DNA of 64,000 nucleotides. Origin: Alphaproteobacteria bacterium. GTDB taxonomy: Bacteria; Pseudomonadota; Alphaproteobacteria; CALKHQ01. Under the pieces are notes generated by a model. It saw only the letters and a program-made list of their open reading frames with translations. It was not told where the DNA came from and searched no databases. How positions within the stretch are numbered: the stretch's first letter is position 1; the number at the start of each line of letters is the position of its first letter. A program made the position numbers and the translations under genes. Shown piece by piece: positions 19,354 through 28,032 of the stretch. Where the stretch lies: assembly GCA_041396705.1 (NCBI GenBank), contig JAWKYB010000012.1:131079-195078 (forward strand), read 5' to 3'.

Positions 19354-20211
19354 ATGCCGCGCTTCGCCTATGTCAACGGTCGCTACGTGCCGCACCAGCG
19401 GGCCTGCGTCCACGTGGAGGACCGCGGCTATCAGCTCGCCGACGGCGTCTACGAGGTGCTGCCGGTGATCGGCGGCCGCCTGGTCGACGAGGCGCCGCAC
19501 CTGGACCGGCTCGACCGCTCGCTGGGCGAGCTGTCGATCCGCTGGCCGATGCCGCGGCGGGCGCTGGAGCTGGTCGCGCGCGAGCTGTTGCGCCGCAACC
19601 GGCTGCGCGACGGCCTGCTCTACATCCAGGTGACCCGCGGCGTGGCGCCGCGCGACCACGCCTTTCCCGGCGGCGACGTCGCGCCGGCGCTGGTGATGAC
19701 CACGATGCGCCGGCCGCCGCCGCGCCGCGCCGACCAGGTCAGCGGCGTGGCCGTGGTCACGACGCCTGATATTCGGTGGAAAAGATGCGATATCAAAACC
19801 ATATCTCTTCTTCCTAATGTTCTTGCGAAGCAGATGGCACGCGAGGCGAAGTGCGTGGAAGCCTGGATGGTCGACCCCGACGGGCAGGTGACCGAGGGTG
19901 CGTCGACCAATGCCTGGATCGTCACCGCCGACGGCGCTCTGGTGACCAGGCGGGCGGATTCGGCGATCCTCAACGGCGTCACCCGGCAGCGCATCATCGC
20001 GCTGGCGCGGGATGCCGGCCTGCGCTTCGAGGAGCGGCCGTTCTCGCTGGCCGAGGCGCGGCAGGCGCGCGAGGCCTTCCTGTCGTCGAGCTCGAACCTG
20101 GTGATGCCGGTGGTGCGCATCGACGATGCCGCGATCGGCGACGGCAAGCCGGGGCCGCTGGCTTGCCGGCTGCGCGACGCCTATCTCGCCCAGGCCGCGA
20201 GCGCGGGATGA
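19354..20211 (+). CDS. dat: D-amino-acid aminotransferase-type (class IV) PLP enzyme
   Basis: Fold-type IV PLP aminotransferase of 285 residues. The PLP lysine is in CDIKTISLLPNVLAKQMA (about residue 148), and the phosphate-binding region EGASTNAWIV follows. The N-terminus FAYVNGRYVPHQRACVHVEDRGYQLADGVYEV is typical of D-alanine/branched-chain aminotransferase-like enzymes. This gene commonly sits between trkA and hfq in alphaproteobacteria. The codons around 19760-19840 are noticeably less GC-rich than the rest. Exact substrate (D-Ala/D-Glu or another) cannot be read from sequence. Confidence 0.85.
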   Translation: MPRFAYVNGRYVPHQRACVHVEDRGYQLADGVYEVLPVIGGRLVDEAPHLDRLDRSLGELSIRWPMPRRALELVARELLRRNRLRDGLLYIQVTRGVAPRDHAFPGGDVAPALVMTTMRRPPPRRADQVSGVAVVTTPDIRWKRCDIKTISLLPNVLAKQMAREAKCVEAWMVDPDGQVTEGASTNAWIVTADGALVTRRADSAILNGVTRQRIIALARDAGLRFEERPFSLAEARQAREAFLSSSSNLVMPVVRIDDAAIGDGKPGPLACRLRDAYLAQAASAG

Positions 20212-20876
20212 CGGCATCGCCCGCCCCGGGCCTGGCGGCCGTGCTGTTCGACTGGGACGACACGCTGGTCGACAACTGGCCGACGATCACGTTGGCACTG
20301 AACGCGGCCTATGCCGCATTCGGCATGCCGACGGTGTCGATCGACGAGGCCAAGCGGCGGGCGACGCGGTCGCTGCGCGACAGTTTCCCGGAGATCTTCG
20401 GGGCGGAGTGGGAGCGGGCCCGCACCATCTTCCTCGACAGCTTCGCCGCCCATCACATCGACGGCCTGGCGGTCAAGCCGGGCGCGCCGGAGCTGCTAGC
20501 CATGCTGGGCCAGGCGGGCGTGCCGATGGCGATCGTCAGCAACAAGAATGGGCCCTATCTGCGGGCGGAGGTCGCGCATCTGCGCTGGGGCGGCGCGTTC
20601 CGGGCGCTGGTCGGCGCCGGCGACGCCGCGGCGGACAAGCCGGACCGCGCCGTGGTCGACCTGGCGCTCGCCGGCAGCGGCCTGCAGGCCGGCCGCGCGG
20701 TCTGGCTGGTCGGCGACACGCCGGTCGACATGGCCTGCGCGCTTGCCGCCGACTGCACCGGCGTGCGCCTGCGCTGGAATCCCGCCGACGACCCGCCGAC
20801 GCCGGGCGAAATCCATGCGGTATCGTCCTTGCATGAGTTGCGGGCGCTTGTTTCCACGTCACTCAGCGCCATATGA
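20208..20876 (+). CDS. HAD-superfamily phosphatase, Gph-like
   Basis: A 222-residue haloacid-dehalogenase hydrolase. Motif I is FDWDDTLVDNW (nucleophile Asp), motif II Ser/Thr is in MAIVSNKNG, the Lys is in DKPDRAVV, and motif III is WLVGDTPVDMACA. The cap insertion is alpha-helical (subclass I), as in phosphoglycolate phosphatases. Its ATG overlaps the dat stop codon (ATGA), indicating translational coupling. The substrate is unknown. Confidence 0.85.
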   Translation: MTASPAPGLAAVLFDWDDTLVDNWPTITLALNAAYAAFGMPTVSIDEAKRRATRSLRDSFPEIFGAEWERARTIFLDSFAAHHIDGLAVKPGAPELLAMLGQAGVPMAIVSNKNGPYLRAEVAHLRWGGAFRALVGAGDAAADKPDRAVVDLALAGSGLQAGRAVWLVGDTPVDMACALAADCTGVRLRWNPADDPPTPGEIHAVSSLHELRALVSTSLSAI

Positions 20877-20960
20877 GGTTCGAGCCTGGAACGATATGCG
20901 CGATCCGGGAAGGGCGTTTACGACCCGCTGCGCATAGAACGGAAAAAAATGAGGGTTCCC

Positions 20961-21224
20961 ATGTCGAACGACGGCCATAACGTACAGGACGTATTTCTCA
21001 ACCACATCCGCAAGAACAAGGTTCCGGTCACCATTTTTCTGGTGAACGGCGTCAAGCTGCAGGGCGTGGTCACCTGGTTCGACAACTATTCGGTGCTTCT
21101 GCGCCGCGACGGCCACTCCCAGCTGGTCTACAAGAGCGCGATGTCTACCGTGATGCCTGCGACCGCCATCAACCTGTTCGAAGGCGACAAGGCAGAAGGC
21201 GATAAGGACGGCGATCATCACTGA
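20961..21224 (+). CDS. hfq: RNA chaperone Hfq
   Basis: Sm-like hexameric RNA chaperone that pairs small RNAs with mRNAs. From the ATG at 20961 (preceded by GAGGG at good spacing) it has 87 residues; an ATG at 20949 is less likely. Sm1 is VTIFLVNGVKLQGVVTWFDNYSVLLRR. Sm2, normally YKHAISTI, reads YKSAMSTVMP, so the conserved His of the KHA motif is replaced by Ser. The acidic tail (EGDKAEGDKDGDHH) is short, as in other alphaproteobacteria. hflX follows at once. Confidence 0.95.
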   Translation: MSNDGHNVQDVFLNHIRKNKVPVTIFLVNGVKLQGVVTWFDNYSVLLRRDGHSQLVYKSAMSTVMPATAINLFEGDKAEGDKDGDHH

Positions 21225-21345
21225 GGTTCATGCCGCCCGGCCGCAGCCGGGCGCAGCCGACCGCTCCGAAACGGCCGCGCTGGTCGTCTATCCCGAGCTT
21301 CCCAGGGCCACGCGAACCCATCGCGGCGACCTGCGCACGCCTGCG

Positions 21346-22575
21346 ATGCAGCTGGCCGAGGCGGTCGGCCTGGCCCGTTCGATCGGGCTCGACGTGGTCG
21401 GGCAGCATTGCATCCGGGTACCCAAGATCCGCGCCGCCACGCTGATCGGCACCGGCGCCATCGAGCGGCTCGAGTCCGAGGTCGCCGCCACCGGTGCGAC
21501 GCTGCTGGTGATGGACTGCGCGCTCGGCCCGGTGCAGCAGCGCAACCTGGAAAAGGCTCTGAAGCTGAAAGTGATCGACCGCACCGGTCTGATCCTGGAG
21601 ATCTTCGGCGCGCGGGCGCGGACCCATGAGGGCCGGCTGCAGGTCGAGTTGGCGGCGCTGACCTACCAGCGCTCGCGGCTGGTCAAGTCGTGGACCCACC
21701 TGGAGCGGCAGCGCGGCGGCACCGGCACCGTCGGCGGTCCCGGCGAATCCCAGCTCGAGATCGACCGCCGGCTGACCGACGAGCGCATCGCCCGGCTGAA
21801 GCAGCAGCTGGAAGGGGTGAAGCGCACCCGCGGCCTGCACCGCAGCGCCCGCGAGAAGGTGCCCTATCCGGTGGTGGCGCTGGTCGGCTACACCAACGCC
21901 GGCAAATCGACCCTGTTCAACCGGCTGACCCGGGCCGACGTGCTGGCCGAGGACATGCTGTTCGCGACGCTGGACCCGACCATGCGGCGCATCGATCTCG
22001 ACGGCGGTTCCGACGCGATCCTGTCCGACACGGTCGGCTTCATCTCCGACCTGCCGACCCAGCTTGTGGCCGCGTTCCGGGCGACGCTGGAGGAGGTGCA
22101 GTCCGCCGACCTGATCCTGCACGTGCGCGACGCCGCCTCGCCCGACAGCGACGCGCAGAAGGCCGACGTCGACGCCGTGCTGAAGGACCTGGGCGTCGAG
22201 GCGACGCCGCAACTGGTGGTGCTGAACAAGATCGACCAGCTGGACGAGGCCGGCCGGCAGGCCGTGCTGAACCAGTGCGCCCGCGACGGCGACGCGGTGG
22301 CGATTTCCGCGCTGAGCGGGCTTGGCATCGACGACCTGCGCCGCGCGATCGGCCGGGCGCTGACCGCACGCCACGCGCTGGTCACCTATGCGGTGCCGGC
22401 GGCCAAGGGCGATGCGCTCGCCTGGCTGCACCGGCACGCCAAGGTGGAGCGGGTCGAGCCGCACGGCGACGTGCTGGAATGCCAGGTGCGGATCGAGCAG
22501 GCGGATTCGGCCCGCTTCTTCGACCGCTTCGCCATTGCCCCGCAGGCGGCGGCCGCGGAACAGCGTGCGGTCTGA
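21346..22575 (+). CDS. hflX: ribosome-rescue GTPase HflX (N-terminus uncertain)
   Basis: GTPase that binds and splits stalled 70S ribosomes. Visible: the Gly-rich HflX domain motif (RQRGGTGTVGGPGESQLE), the G domain with P-loop VALVGYTNAGKSTLFN, DTVGFI (G3) and NKID (G4), and a C-terminal domain. The first in-frame ATG is 21346 (409 residues), but family-like residues (AALVVYPELPRATRTHRGDL) continue upstream in the same frame to about 21280, and no ATG, GTG or TTG lies in that stretch. The true start is therefore non-canonical or masked by an indel, perhaps from the ATG at 21230 that follows TGAGG. Tight linkage to hfq is conserved. Confidence 0.9.
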   Translation: MQLAEAVGLARSIGLDVVGQHCIRVPKIRAATLIGTGAIERLESEVAATGATLLVMDCALGPVQQRNLEKALKLKVIDRTGLILEIFGARARTHEGRLQVELAALTYQRSRLVKSWTHLERQRGGTGTVGGPGESQLEIDRRLTDERIARLKQQLEGVKRTRGLHRSAREKVPYPVVALVGYTNAGKSTLFNRLTRADVLAEDMLFATLDPTMRRIDLDGGSDAILSDTVGFISDLPTQLVAAFRATLEEVQSADLILHVRDAASPDSDAQKADVDAVLKDLGVEATPQLVVLNKIDQLDEAGRQAVLNQCARDGDAVAISALSGLGIDDLRRAIGRALTARHALVTYAVPAAKGDALAWLHRHAKVERVEPHGDVLECQVRIEQADSARFFDRFAIAPQAAAAEQRAV

Positions 22576-22677
22576 ACCGGCCGCGCGCCGCGCGGTTGCG
22601 CGGCGGGCGCGAATCTGGTGTCAACCACGGCAGCGGGCCGTTGGCCCCGACACACAGCCGCCGGAAGCCGAGCCATC

Positions 22678-23484
22678 ATGACCAGTCCCGATCCCCAGAC
22701 CGTCGCCGCCATCGTCCGCGAGGTGGCCGAGACGGTCGTGCTGCCGCGGTTCCGCGCGCTGGAGGCGCACGAGATCCACGAGAAGGGACCCGGCGACCTG
22801 GTCACCATTGCCGACCGGGAGAGCGAGGCGGCGCTGGCGCGCCGGCTGACCGACCTCTTGCCCGGCTCGCTGGTGGTCGGCGAGGAGGCGGCGGCGGCCG
22901 ACGGCTCGGTGCTGGCGCATCTCAGCGACGATCGCCCGGTCTGGGTGATCGACCCGGTCGACGGCACCCACAATTTCGCCCACGGCGATCCGACCTTCGC
23001 GCTGATCCTGGCGCTGGTCGAGGGCGGCGCCACCCGCCGCGGCTGGATCTACCTGCCGATCGACCGCGAGATGGCGATCGCCGAGCAGGGCGGCGGCGCC
23101 TGGATCGACGGCAGCCGGATGGCGGTCGACCAGCCCGAACGCCTCGACGCGCTGGTCGGCGGCGTCACCTACAGCCTGTTCGCACCGATGCCGCGCGAGA
23201 CGGTCAAGGCGCGGTGCGCGGCGTTCCGCCAATGCCGCAACCTGCGCTGTGCCGGGCGCGAATATGTCGACATGAGCCGGGGCCGCCGGCATTTCAGCTT
23301 CATGAAGAACCTCAAACCGTGGGACCACGCCGCCGGCGTGCTGATGCACCGCGAGGCCGGCGGCTATGCGGCACGGGCGGCCGACGAGACGCCCTATCGG
23401 CTGGTCGACCCGGGCATCGGCCTGTTGGTTGCGCCGAACCGCGACCTGTGGCATCGCATTCGCGACCACTTCAACGGCGTGTGA
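22678..23484 (+). CDS. inositol-monophosphatase-family phosphatase
   Basis: Metal-dependent phosphatase of 268 residues (start 22678; the upstream codon at 22618 lacks support). Metal-ligand motifs: Glu in VVGEEAAA, WVIDPVDGTHNFAHG (motif A) and KPWDHAAGVLMHREAGG (motif B). Family substrates include myo-inositol-1-phosphate, histidinol phosphate and 3'-phosphoadenosine 5'-phosphate; which applies cannot be decided here. It stands alone between hflX and a palindromic repeat. Confidence 0.85.
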   Translation: MTSPDPQTVAAIVREVAETVVLPRFRALEAHEIHEKGPGDLVTIADRESEAALARRLTDLLPGSLVVGEEAAAADGSVLAHLSDDRPVWVIDPVDGTHNFAHGDPTFALILALVEGGATRRGWIYLPIDREMAIAEQGGGAWIDGSRMAVDQPERLDALVGGVTYSLFAPMPRETVKARCAAFRQCRNLRCAGREYVDMSRGRRHFSFMKNLKPWDHAAGVLMHREAGGYAARAADETPYRLVDPGIGLLVAPNRDLWHRIRDHFNGV

Positions 23485-23509
23485 GCGCACACGCCGCAAC
23501 AGCCACGTC

Positions 23510-23618
23510 CGTCATCCGCGGGCTTGACCCCGGGATCTCCACGGGAAAGGGCGCCGTCGCCATAGGGCCACGGTGCGTGCGCGGCGCGAGATCCGCGGGA
23601 CAGGCCCGGGGATGGCGG
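23510..23618. repeat. intergenic palindromic repeat (CGTCATCC...GGGCTTGACC type)
   Basis: The spacer after the phosphatase gene contains CGTCATCCGCGGGCTTGACC at 23510 and, about 70 bases on, the roughly complementary arm gatccgcgggacaggcccgg at 23590, ending gatggcgg. Together they can form a long imperfect hairpin. The same core (GGGCTTGACCC) recurs at 27909. It is a dispersed small repeat of a kind common in alphaproteobacteria. Confidence 0.5.
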
Positions 23619-23644
23619 CAATCGGAAACAGGGAGGACCGCCGC

Positions 23645-24514
23645 ATGGCGAAAGTCGCATTTCTCGGGCTCGGCGTGATGGGCTATCCGATGGCCGGCCA
23701 CCTGGCCGCCAAGGGTCATGACGTCACCGTCTACAACCGCACCGCCGCCAAGGCCGAGAAGTGGGTCGCCCAGCACGGCGGCCGCAGCGCGCCGACCCCG
23801 GCGGCCGCGGCACAGGGCCAGGAGATCGTGTTCGCCTGCGTCGGCAACGACGACGACCTGCGCAGCGTCGTGCTCGGCGACGACGGCGCGCTGGCCGGCA
23901 TGGCGGCCGGCGGCTTCTTCGTCGACCACACCACCGCGTCGGCCGATGTGGCCCGCGAGCTCTACGGCGTGGCCAAGGCGAAGGGCGTCGCCTTCCTCGA
24001 CGGCCCCGTCTCCGGCGGCCAGGCCGGGGCGGAGAACGGCCAGCTGACCGTGATGGTCGGCGGCGACCAGGCGCTGCTCCGACCGGGTCAAGCTGGAGAT
24101 CGACAGCTTCGCCAAGTCCGTGTGCTGATGGGGGCCGGCGGGCTCGGGCCAGCTGACCAAGATGGTCAACCAGATCTGCATCGCCGGCCTGGTCCAGGGT
24201 CTGTCCGAGGGCGTCAATTTCGGTATCCGCGCCGGCCTCGACATGGAGAAGGTCATCGCCGTGATCTCGAAGGGGGCGGCGCAGTCGTGGCAGATGGACA
24301 ACCGCGCCGCGACCATGACCGCCGGCAAGTTCGACTATGGCTTCGCGGTCGACTGGATGCGCAAGGATCTGTCGATCTGCTCCGCCGAGGCGCGGCGCAA
24401 CAAGCGCGGCTGCCGGTGACGGCGCTGGTCGACCAGTTCTATGCCCAGGTCCAGGCCCGCGGCGGCCAGCGCTGGGACACCTCCAGCCTGATCCACCTGC
24501 TCGCCAACGACTGA
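23645..24514 (+). pseudogene. 3-hydroxyisobutyrate dehydrogenase-family oxidoreductase, frame-disrupted
   Basis: NAD(P)-dependent beta-hydroxyacid dehydrogenase. The N-terminal Rossmann motif (LGLGVMGYPMAGHLA), the signature DGPVSGGQAGAENGQLTVMVGG and the catalytic Lys region GQLTKMVNQICIAGLVQG are all present, but in different frames. Breaks are needed near 24075 (GGDQAL then DRVKLEIDSFAKSV), near 24118-24131, and near 24400 (ICSAEARRN to ARLPVTALVDQFYAQVQ). The last part returns to the first frame and ends at 24514. Family residues are kept across each break, so sequencing indels are more likely than decay. Confidence 0.8.
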
Positions 24515-24538
24515 GCCGGCGCCGGTTCCCGCCCGGGG

Positions 24539-25243
24539 TCAGACGCCCAGATAGCGTGCTCAGGCAGCGTCGGGTTTGCGGCGAAGGCGGCGGGCTGTCG
24601 CCGGCCCAGCGGGACTCCGGCTGGCTCTTCTCGATGATGACGTAGGTCGGCCAGCGCCATCAGCGCCGGCAGGTTCTTGTCGACCACCAGGATGGCCAGC
24701 CCGGTGCGCCGCAGTGCGTCCAGCGCGGTCCAGATGTCGTGGCGACCAGCGGCGCCAGCCCTGGTCGCTCCCTGTCGAGGATCAGCAGCCGCGGGTTGGT
24801 CATCAGTGCACGGCCGATCGCCAGCATCTGCTGCTCGCCGCCGGACAGCCGGCCGCCATGGCGCTCGCCCGCCGGGCCAGCTCGGAACAGCGAATACGCG
24901 GGCGACGGTCCAGCTCCAGGCCCCGCGCGGCGGGTGGGCGGTGGCGACCAGGTTCTCGCGGTCACGGTCAGGGTTGGGGAAGATCTGGCGTCCCTCCGGC
25001 ACCAGCCTGGATGCCGCGCCGGGCGATGGCGCGGCCGCTCGCGGCCCGATCGGCGTCCGTCCCAGCCGATGCGGCTGCGCACTGGGCGGGGTTCAGACCG
25101 GTCACCGCCAGGATCGCGGTGGTCTTGCCCATGCCGTTGCGCTCGAGCAGCGAGACGATCCTCGCCTGCGCCGACGGCGAAGGACAGGCTGAACAGCACC
25201 TGCGAGGCGTCGTAGCCGGCATCGACGCCTCCACGCTCAGCAC
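24539..25243 (-). pseudogene. livF: branched-chain-type ABC transporter ATPase LivF, frame-disrupted
   Basis: ATP-binding subunit of a COG0683-type importer. A GTG start at 25243 gives MLSVEA. Walker A reads LLERNGMGKTTAILAVTGL, the signature LSGGEQQMLAIGRALMTNPRLLILD is at about 24855-24780, and the C-terminus corresponds to VVDKNLPALMALAD and AFAANPTLPEH. These pieces lie in three frames, with breaks near 25180, 25000, 24900, 24760 and 24630. It is the last gene of livKHMGF and is convergent with the dehydrogenase gene, whose stop is 24 bases away. Read as one damaged or mis-sequenced gene. Confidence 0.8.
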
Positions 25244-25986
25244 GCCAGCCGCTCCTCGCCCAGATAGGCCTCCTGCACCGCCGCTGCGTTGGCGCGCACC
25301 GCCGCCGGCACGTCGCAGGCGATCACCCGGCCGACCAGCACGCTGATCCGGTCGGCCAGCGCGAACACCGCGTCCATGTCGTGCTCGACCAGCAGGACTG
25401 TCATCGTGTCTTCAGCGCCGAGCAGGGCGACGATCGCCGCGCTCGTCCGGGCCGGCGCCGGCCATCGGCTCGTCGAGCAGCAGCACTTTCGGCCTGGTAC
25501 AGCGCCATCGGCGATTCCAGCCGGCGTCGTTCGCCATGGGCCATGTGCCGGCGACGGCGCCGGCGCGCTCGGCCAGCCCGGACGCGGTCGAGGCAGGCCA
25601 GCGCCGGACCGGTCAGCGCCGGGTCGCTCCCGGTCGGCCGGAGGAAGCCGAAACCATGGCCGGTGCGGGCCAGCACGGCACGGCGCACATTGTCCAGCAC
25701 GGTCGAGGTCGCGGAACAGGCTGGTGATCTGGAACGAAGGGCCAGCCCATGTCCGACCCGCATGCGGCGACAGTGTGTGACGTCGCGGCCGAACACGGAT
25801 GCGGCCGCGATCCGGCTTCAGGTTGCCGGCCAGCTGGGCGATCAGCGTGGTCTTGCCGGCGCCGTTCGGCCCGATCACGGCATGCAGCTTCTCCTTCTGC
25901 CGGCAGCGAGCCCGGCTGTCGGTCGCTGGCGACCAGCCCGCCGAAGTGCTTGGACTAGGTCCGACCCGCAGTGCGGCCGCGGTCAT
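25237..25986 (-). pseudogene. livG: branched-chain-type ABC transporter ATPase LivG, frame-disrupted
   Basis: Second ATPase of the importer. Walker A is HAVIGPNGAGKTTLIAQLAG. Then SFQITSLFRDL, TMAHGERRRLE and the C-terminal LLVEHDMDAVFALADRISVLV and VQEAYLGEE can be read, partly in other frames. Breaks lie around 25800-25720, 25560, 25510-25490 and 25430. At one of them, caggccgaaagtgctgctg, restoring a single C gives the family sequence QARKVLLLDEPMAG, a sign of a dropped homopolymer base. ATG at 25986 overlaps the livM stop (ATGA). Confidence 0.8.
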
Positions 25987-26999
25987 CGTCGCGGGCTCCG
26001 CGCCAGCCGGCCTCGACCAGCCCGGGCGATGCTGCCGCGGGCGAACAGCACGACCAGATCAGACTGGCCCCAGCGCCACCCGCGCTGGCCCCAGCCGTCG
26101 CCGAAGAGGTCGAGCAGGCCGGGCAGCACGTCCTCCAGCAACAGGAACAGCGCGGCGCCCAGCACGGCGCCGGCCAGCCGGCCCATGCCGCTCAATATGA
26201 CCATGATCAGTGCTCGCCGGAGCGGGTCCAGTGCATCAGCGACGGGCTGACGAAGCGGTCGAGATTGGCCATCAGCGCCCCGGCCAGGCCGCACAGCGCG
26301 CCGGCGATGACGAGCGCGCAGCTGTGCCGTAGCGGAAGGTCGGCACGCCGATCGCCTCCATCCGGCCGATGTTGCGGATGCCGGTCAGCGTCAGGCCGAA
26401 GCGGGCGCGGACGGCCAGCCGGAGGAAGCTGCAGGCCGCGCCAGGCAGCCCAGGATCAGGTAGTAGAGCTGGTGCGGTCGCCAAGGTCGAGCAGGCCGGG
26501 CGGTATCGGACCGGCCGAACAGCGAAAGCCCGTCGTCGCCGCCATAGCCGTCCAGCGAGACGAACAGGAAGAGCATCTGGCGAAGGCGAGCGTGATCATG
26601 ATGAAGTAGACGCCGGTGGTGCGCAGCACCACCAGCCCGATCAGCAGCGTGCCGCCAGACCGGCGACCAGCACGCCGCCGGCAGGTGGACGAACAGGTTG
26701 CGGTCCCGCCGATGTCCCAATCGAGGAAGAACAGGGCGGTGCCGTCCGGCGTGGCGGCGAGGATGCCCATGGTGTAGGCACCGACGCCGAAGAAGGCGGC
26801 GGCCGAAGCTGACCATGCCGCCGTAATCACGAGGATCAGGTCGGTGCCGATCGCGGCCAGCGCGAACACCAGGATGCGGCTGGCGAAGATGATGTAGGAA
26901 GCGCTCGCCGGCCGCCTCGGCGCCCCAGGGCAGGGCGCGGCGAGCAGGGCCAGGCCACCAGCGGCTCGGCCCAGTCCTGCAACCGGAACGCTCAGCCAT
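25983..26999 (-). pseudogene. livM: branched-chain-type ABC transporter permease LivM, frame-disrupted
   Basis: Integral membrane permease. Recognisable pieces, in different frames, are LVFALAAIGTDLILVITAA, FFGVGAYTMGILAA, LRTTGVYFIMITLAFA, LTLTGIRNIGRMEAIGVPTF and IMVILSGMGRLAGAVLGAALFLLLEDVL. The order is that of LivM and the hydrophobic segments are kept. At least five frame breaks are needed (about 26870, 26690, 26580, 26440, 26300). The ATG at 26999 overlaps the end of livH by 8 bases. Confidence 0.78.
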
Positions 27000-27866
27000 G
27001 GGCTGGAAACAGGCCGCGCGGACGCCAGAACAGCGCTCGGCGGCCATCAGCATGTAGATCGTCATCTCCGGGCCACCGCCGGCGGCAGCAGGATGCGGCC
27101 GAAGGTGTCGGCCAGCCTGACCAACAGCGCGGCGGCGAAGGCGCCGCGGATCGAGCCATGCCGCCGATGACAATCACCACGAAGGCGTGGATCAGCACCG
27201 GCTCGCCCATGCCGACCTCGACCGAGAACAGCGCCCGGACATCATGCCGGCAAGCCCGGCCAGCGCGGCGCCGAGGCCGAAGATCAGGCCGTAGGAGCAG
27301 GGCGATGTCGACTCGAGCGCGCCGACCATGCGCCGGTTGCTGGCGCCGGCGCGGATCAGCATGCCGAGCTGGGTGCGGCCGACTGCAGATAGAGGCCGAG
27401 CGCCACCGCGAGCCCGACGCCGATCACCGCCAGCTGGAACACGGGGGTAGGGCGCGCCGGGCACGATCTCGACCGAGCCGTCGAGGCCGGCCGGCAGCGC
27501 CATGAAATAGGCCTGCGGGCCCCAAAGGATGCGCACCAGCTCGTTGATGGTCAGGATCAGGCCGAAGGTGGCCAGCACCTGGTCGAGGTGGCTGCGCTCG
27601 TACAGCGTGCGCAGCACCGCCAGCTCCAGCGCGACCCCGACGGCGGCGGCGCCGGCGAGGGCGAGCAGCAGGCCGAGGGCGAAGGAGCCGGTCGCCGGCA
27701 CCAGGGTCGCGGCCAGATAGGCTCCGATCATGTACAGCGAACCATGGGCCAGGTTGACCAGGTTCATGATGCCGAACACCAGCGTCAGCCCGGCCGCCAT
27801 CAGGAACAGCATGACGCCGAGCTGCAGCCCGTTCAGGCATTGTTCGAGGAGGAGCAGCGCGGACAT
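26992..27866 (-). pseudogene. livH: branched-chain-type ABC transporter permease LivH, frame-disrupted
   Basis: First permease gene. The first ~140 residues are clean: QCLNGLQLGVMLFLMAAGLT, FGIMNLVNLAHGSLYMIGAY and SHLDQVLATFGLILTINELV, typical of LivH. After about 27450 the frame changes several times (near 27385, 27300, 27240 and 27160), then MGEPVLIHAFVVIVIGGM and the C-terminal WRPRGLFPAHG are read in a second frame ending at 26992. Transmembrane character is kept throughout. It follows livK after a 165-bp spacer with a palindromic repeat. Confidence 0.8.
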
Positions 27867-27908
27867 GGCTCAGGCCATCCCCGTCGCGGCCGGTCGATCC
27901 CCGGGATG

Positions 27909-27992
27909 CGTCATGCCCGGGCTTGACCCGGGCTTCTTTGGCCGACCGGGCTCCACCCCTGCGGGTAGGCGCGCACCGGACCGGCCATGACG
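27909..27992. repeat. intergenic palindromic repeat in the livK-livH spacer
   Basis: It starts CGTCATGCCCGGGCTTGACC and ends CCATGACG, so the ends are inverted copies. It belongs to the same GGGCTTGACCC family as the repeat at 23510. In the transcript it would form a hairpin between livK and livHMGF, which often lowers expression of permease genes relative to the binding protein; that role is inferred. Confidence 0.5.
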
Positions 27993-28032
27993 CGGTCGCG
28001 CGTTCGGAACGGCCGCGCGAGGTTGCGGCAGG

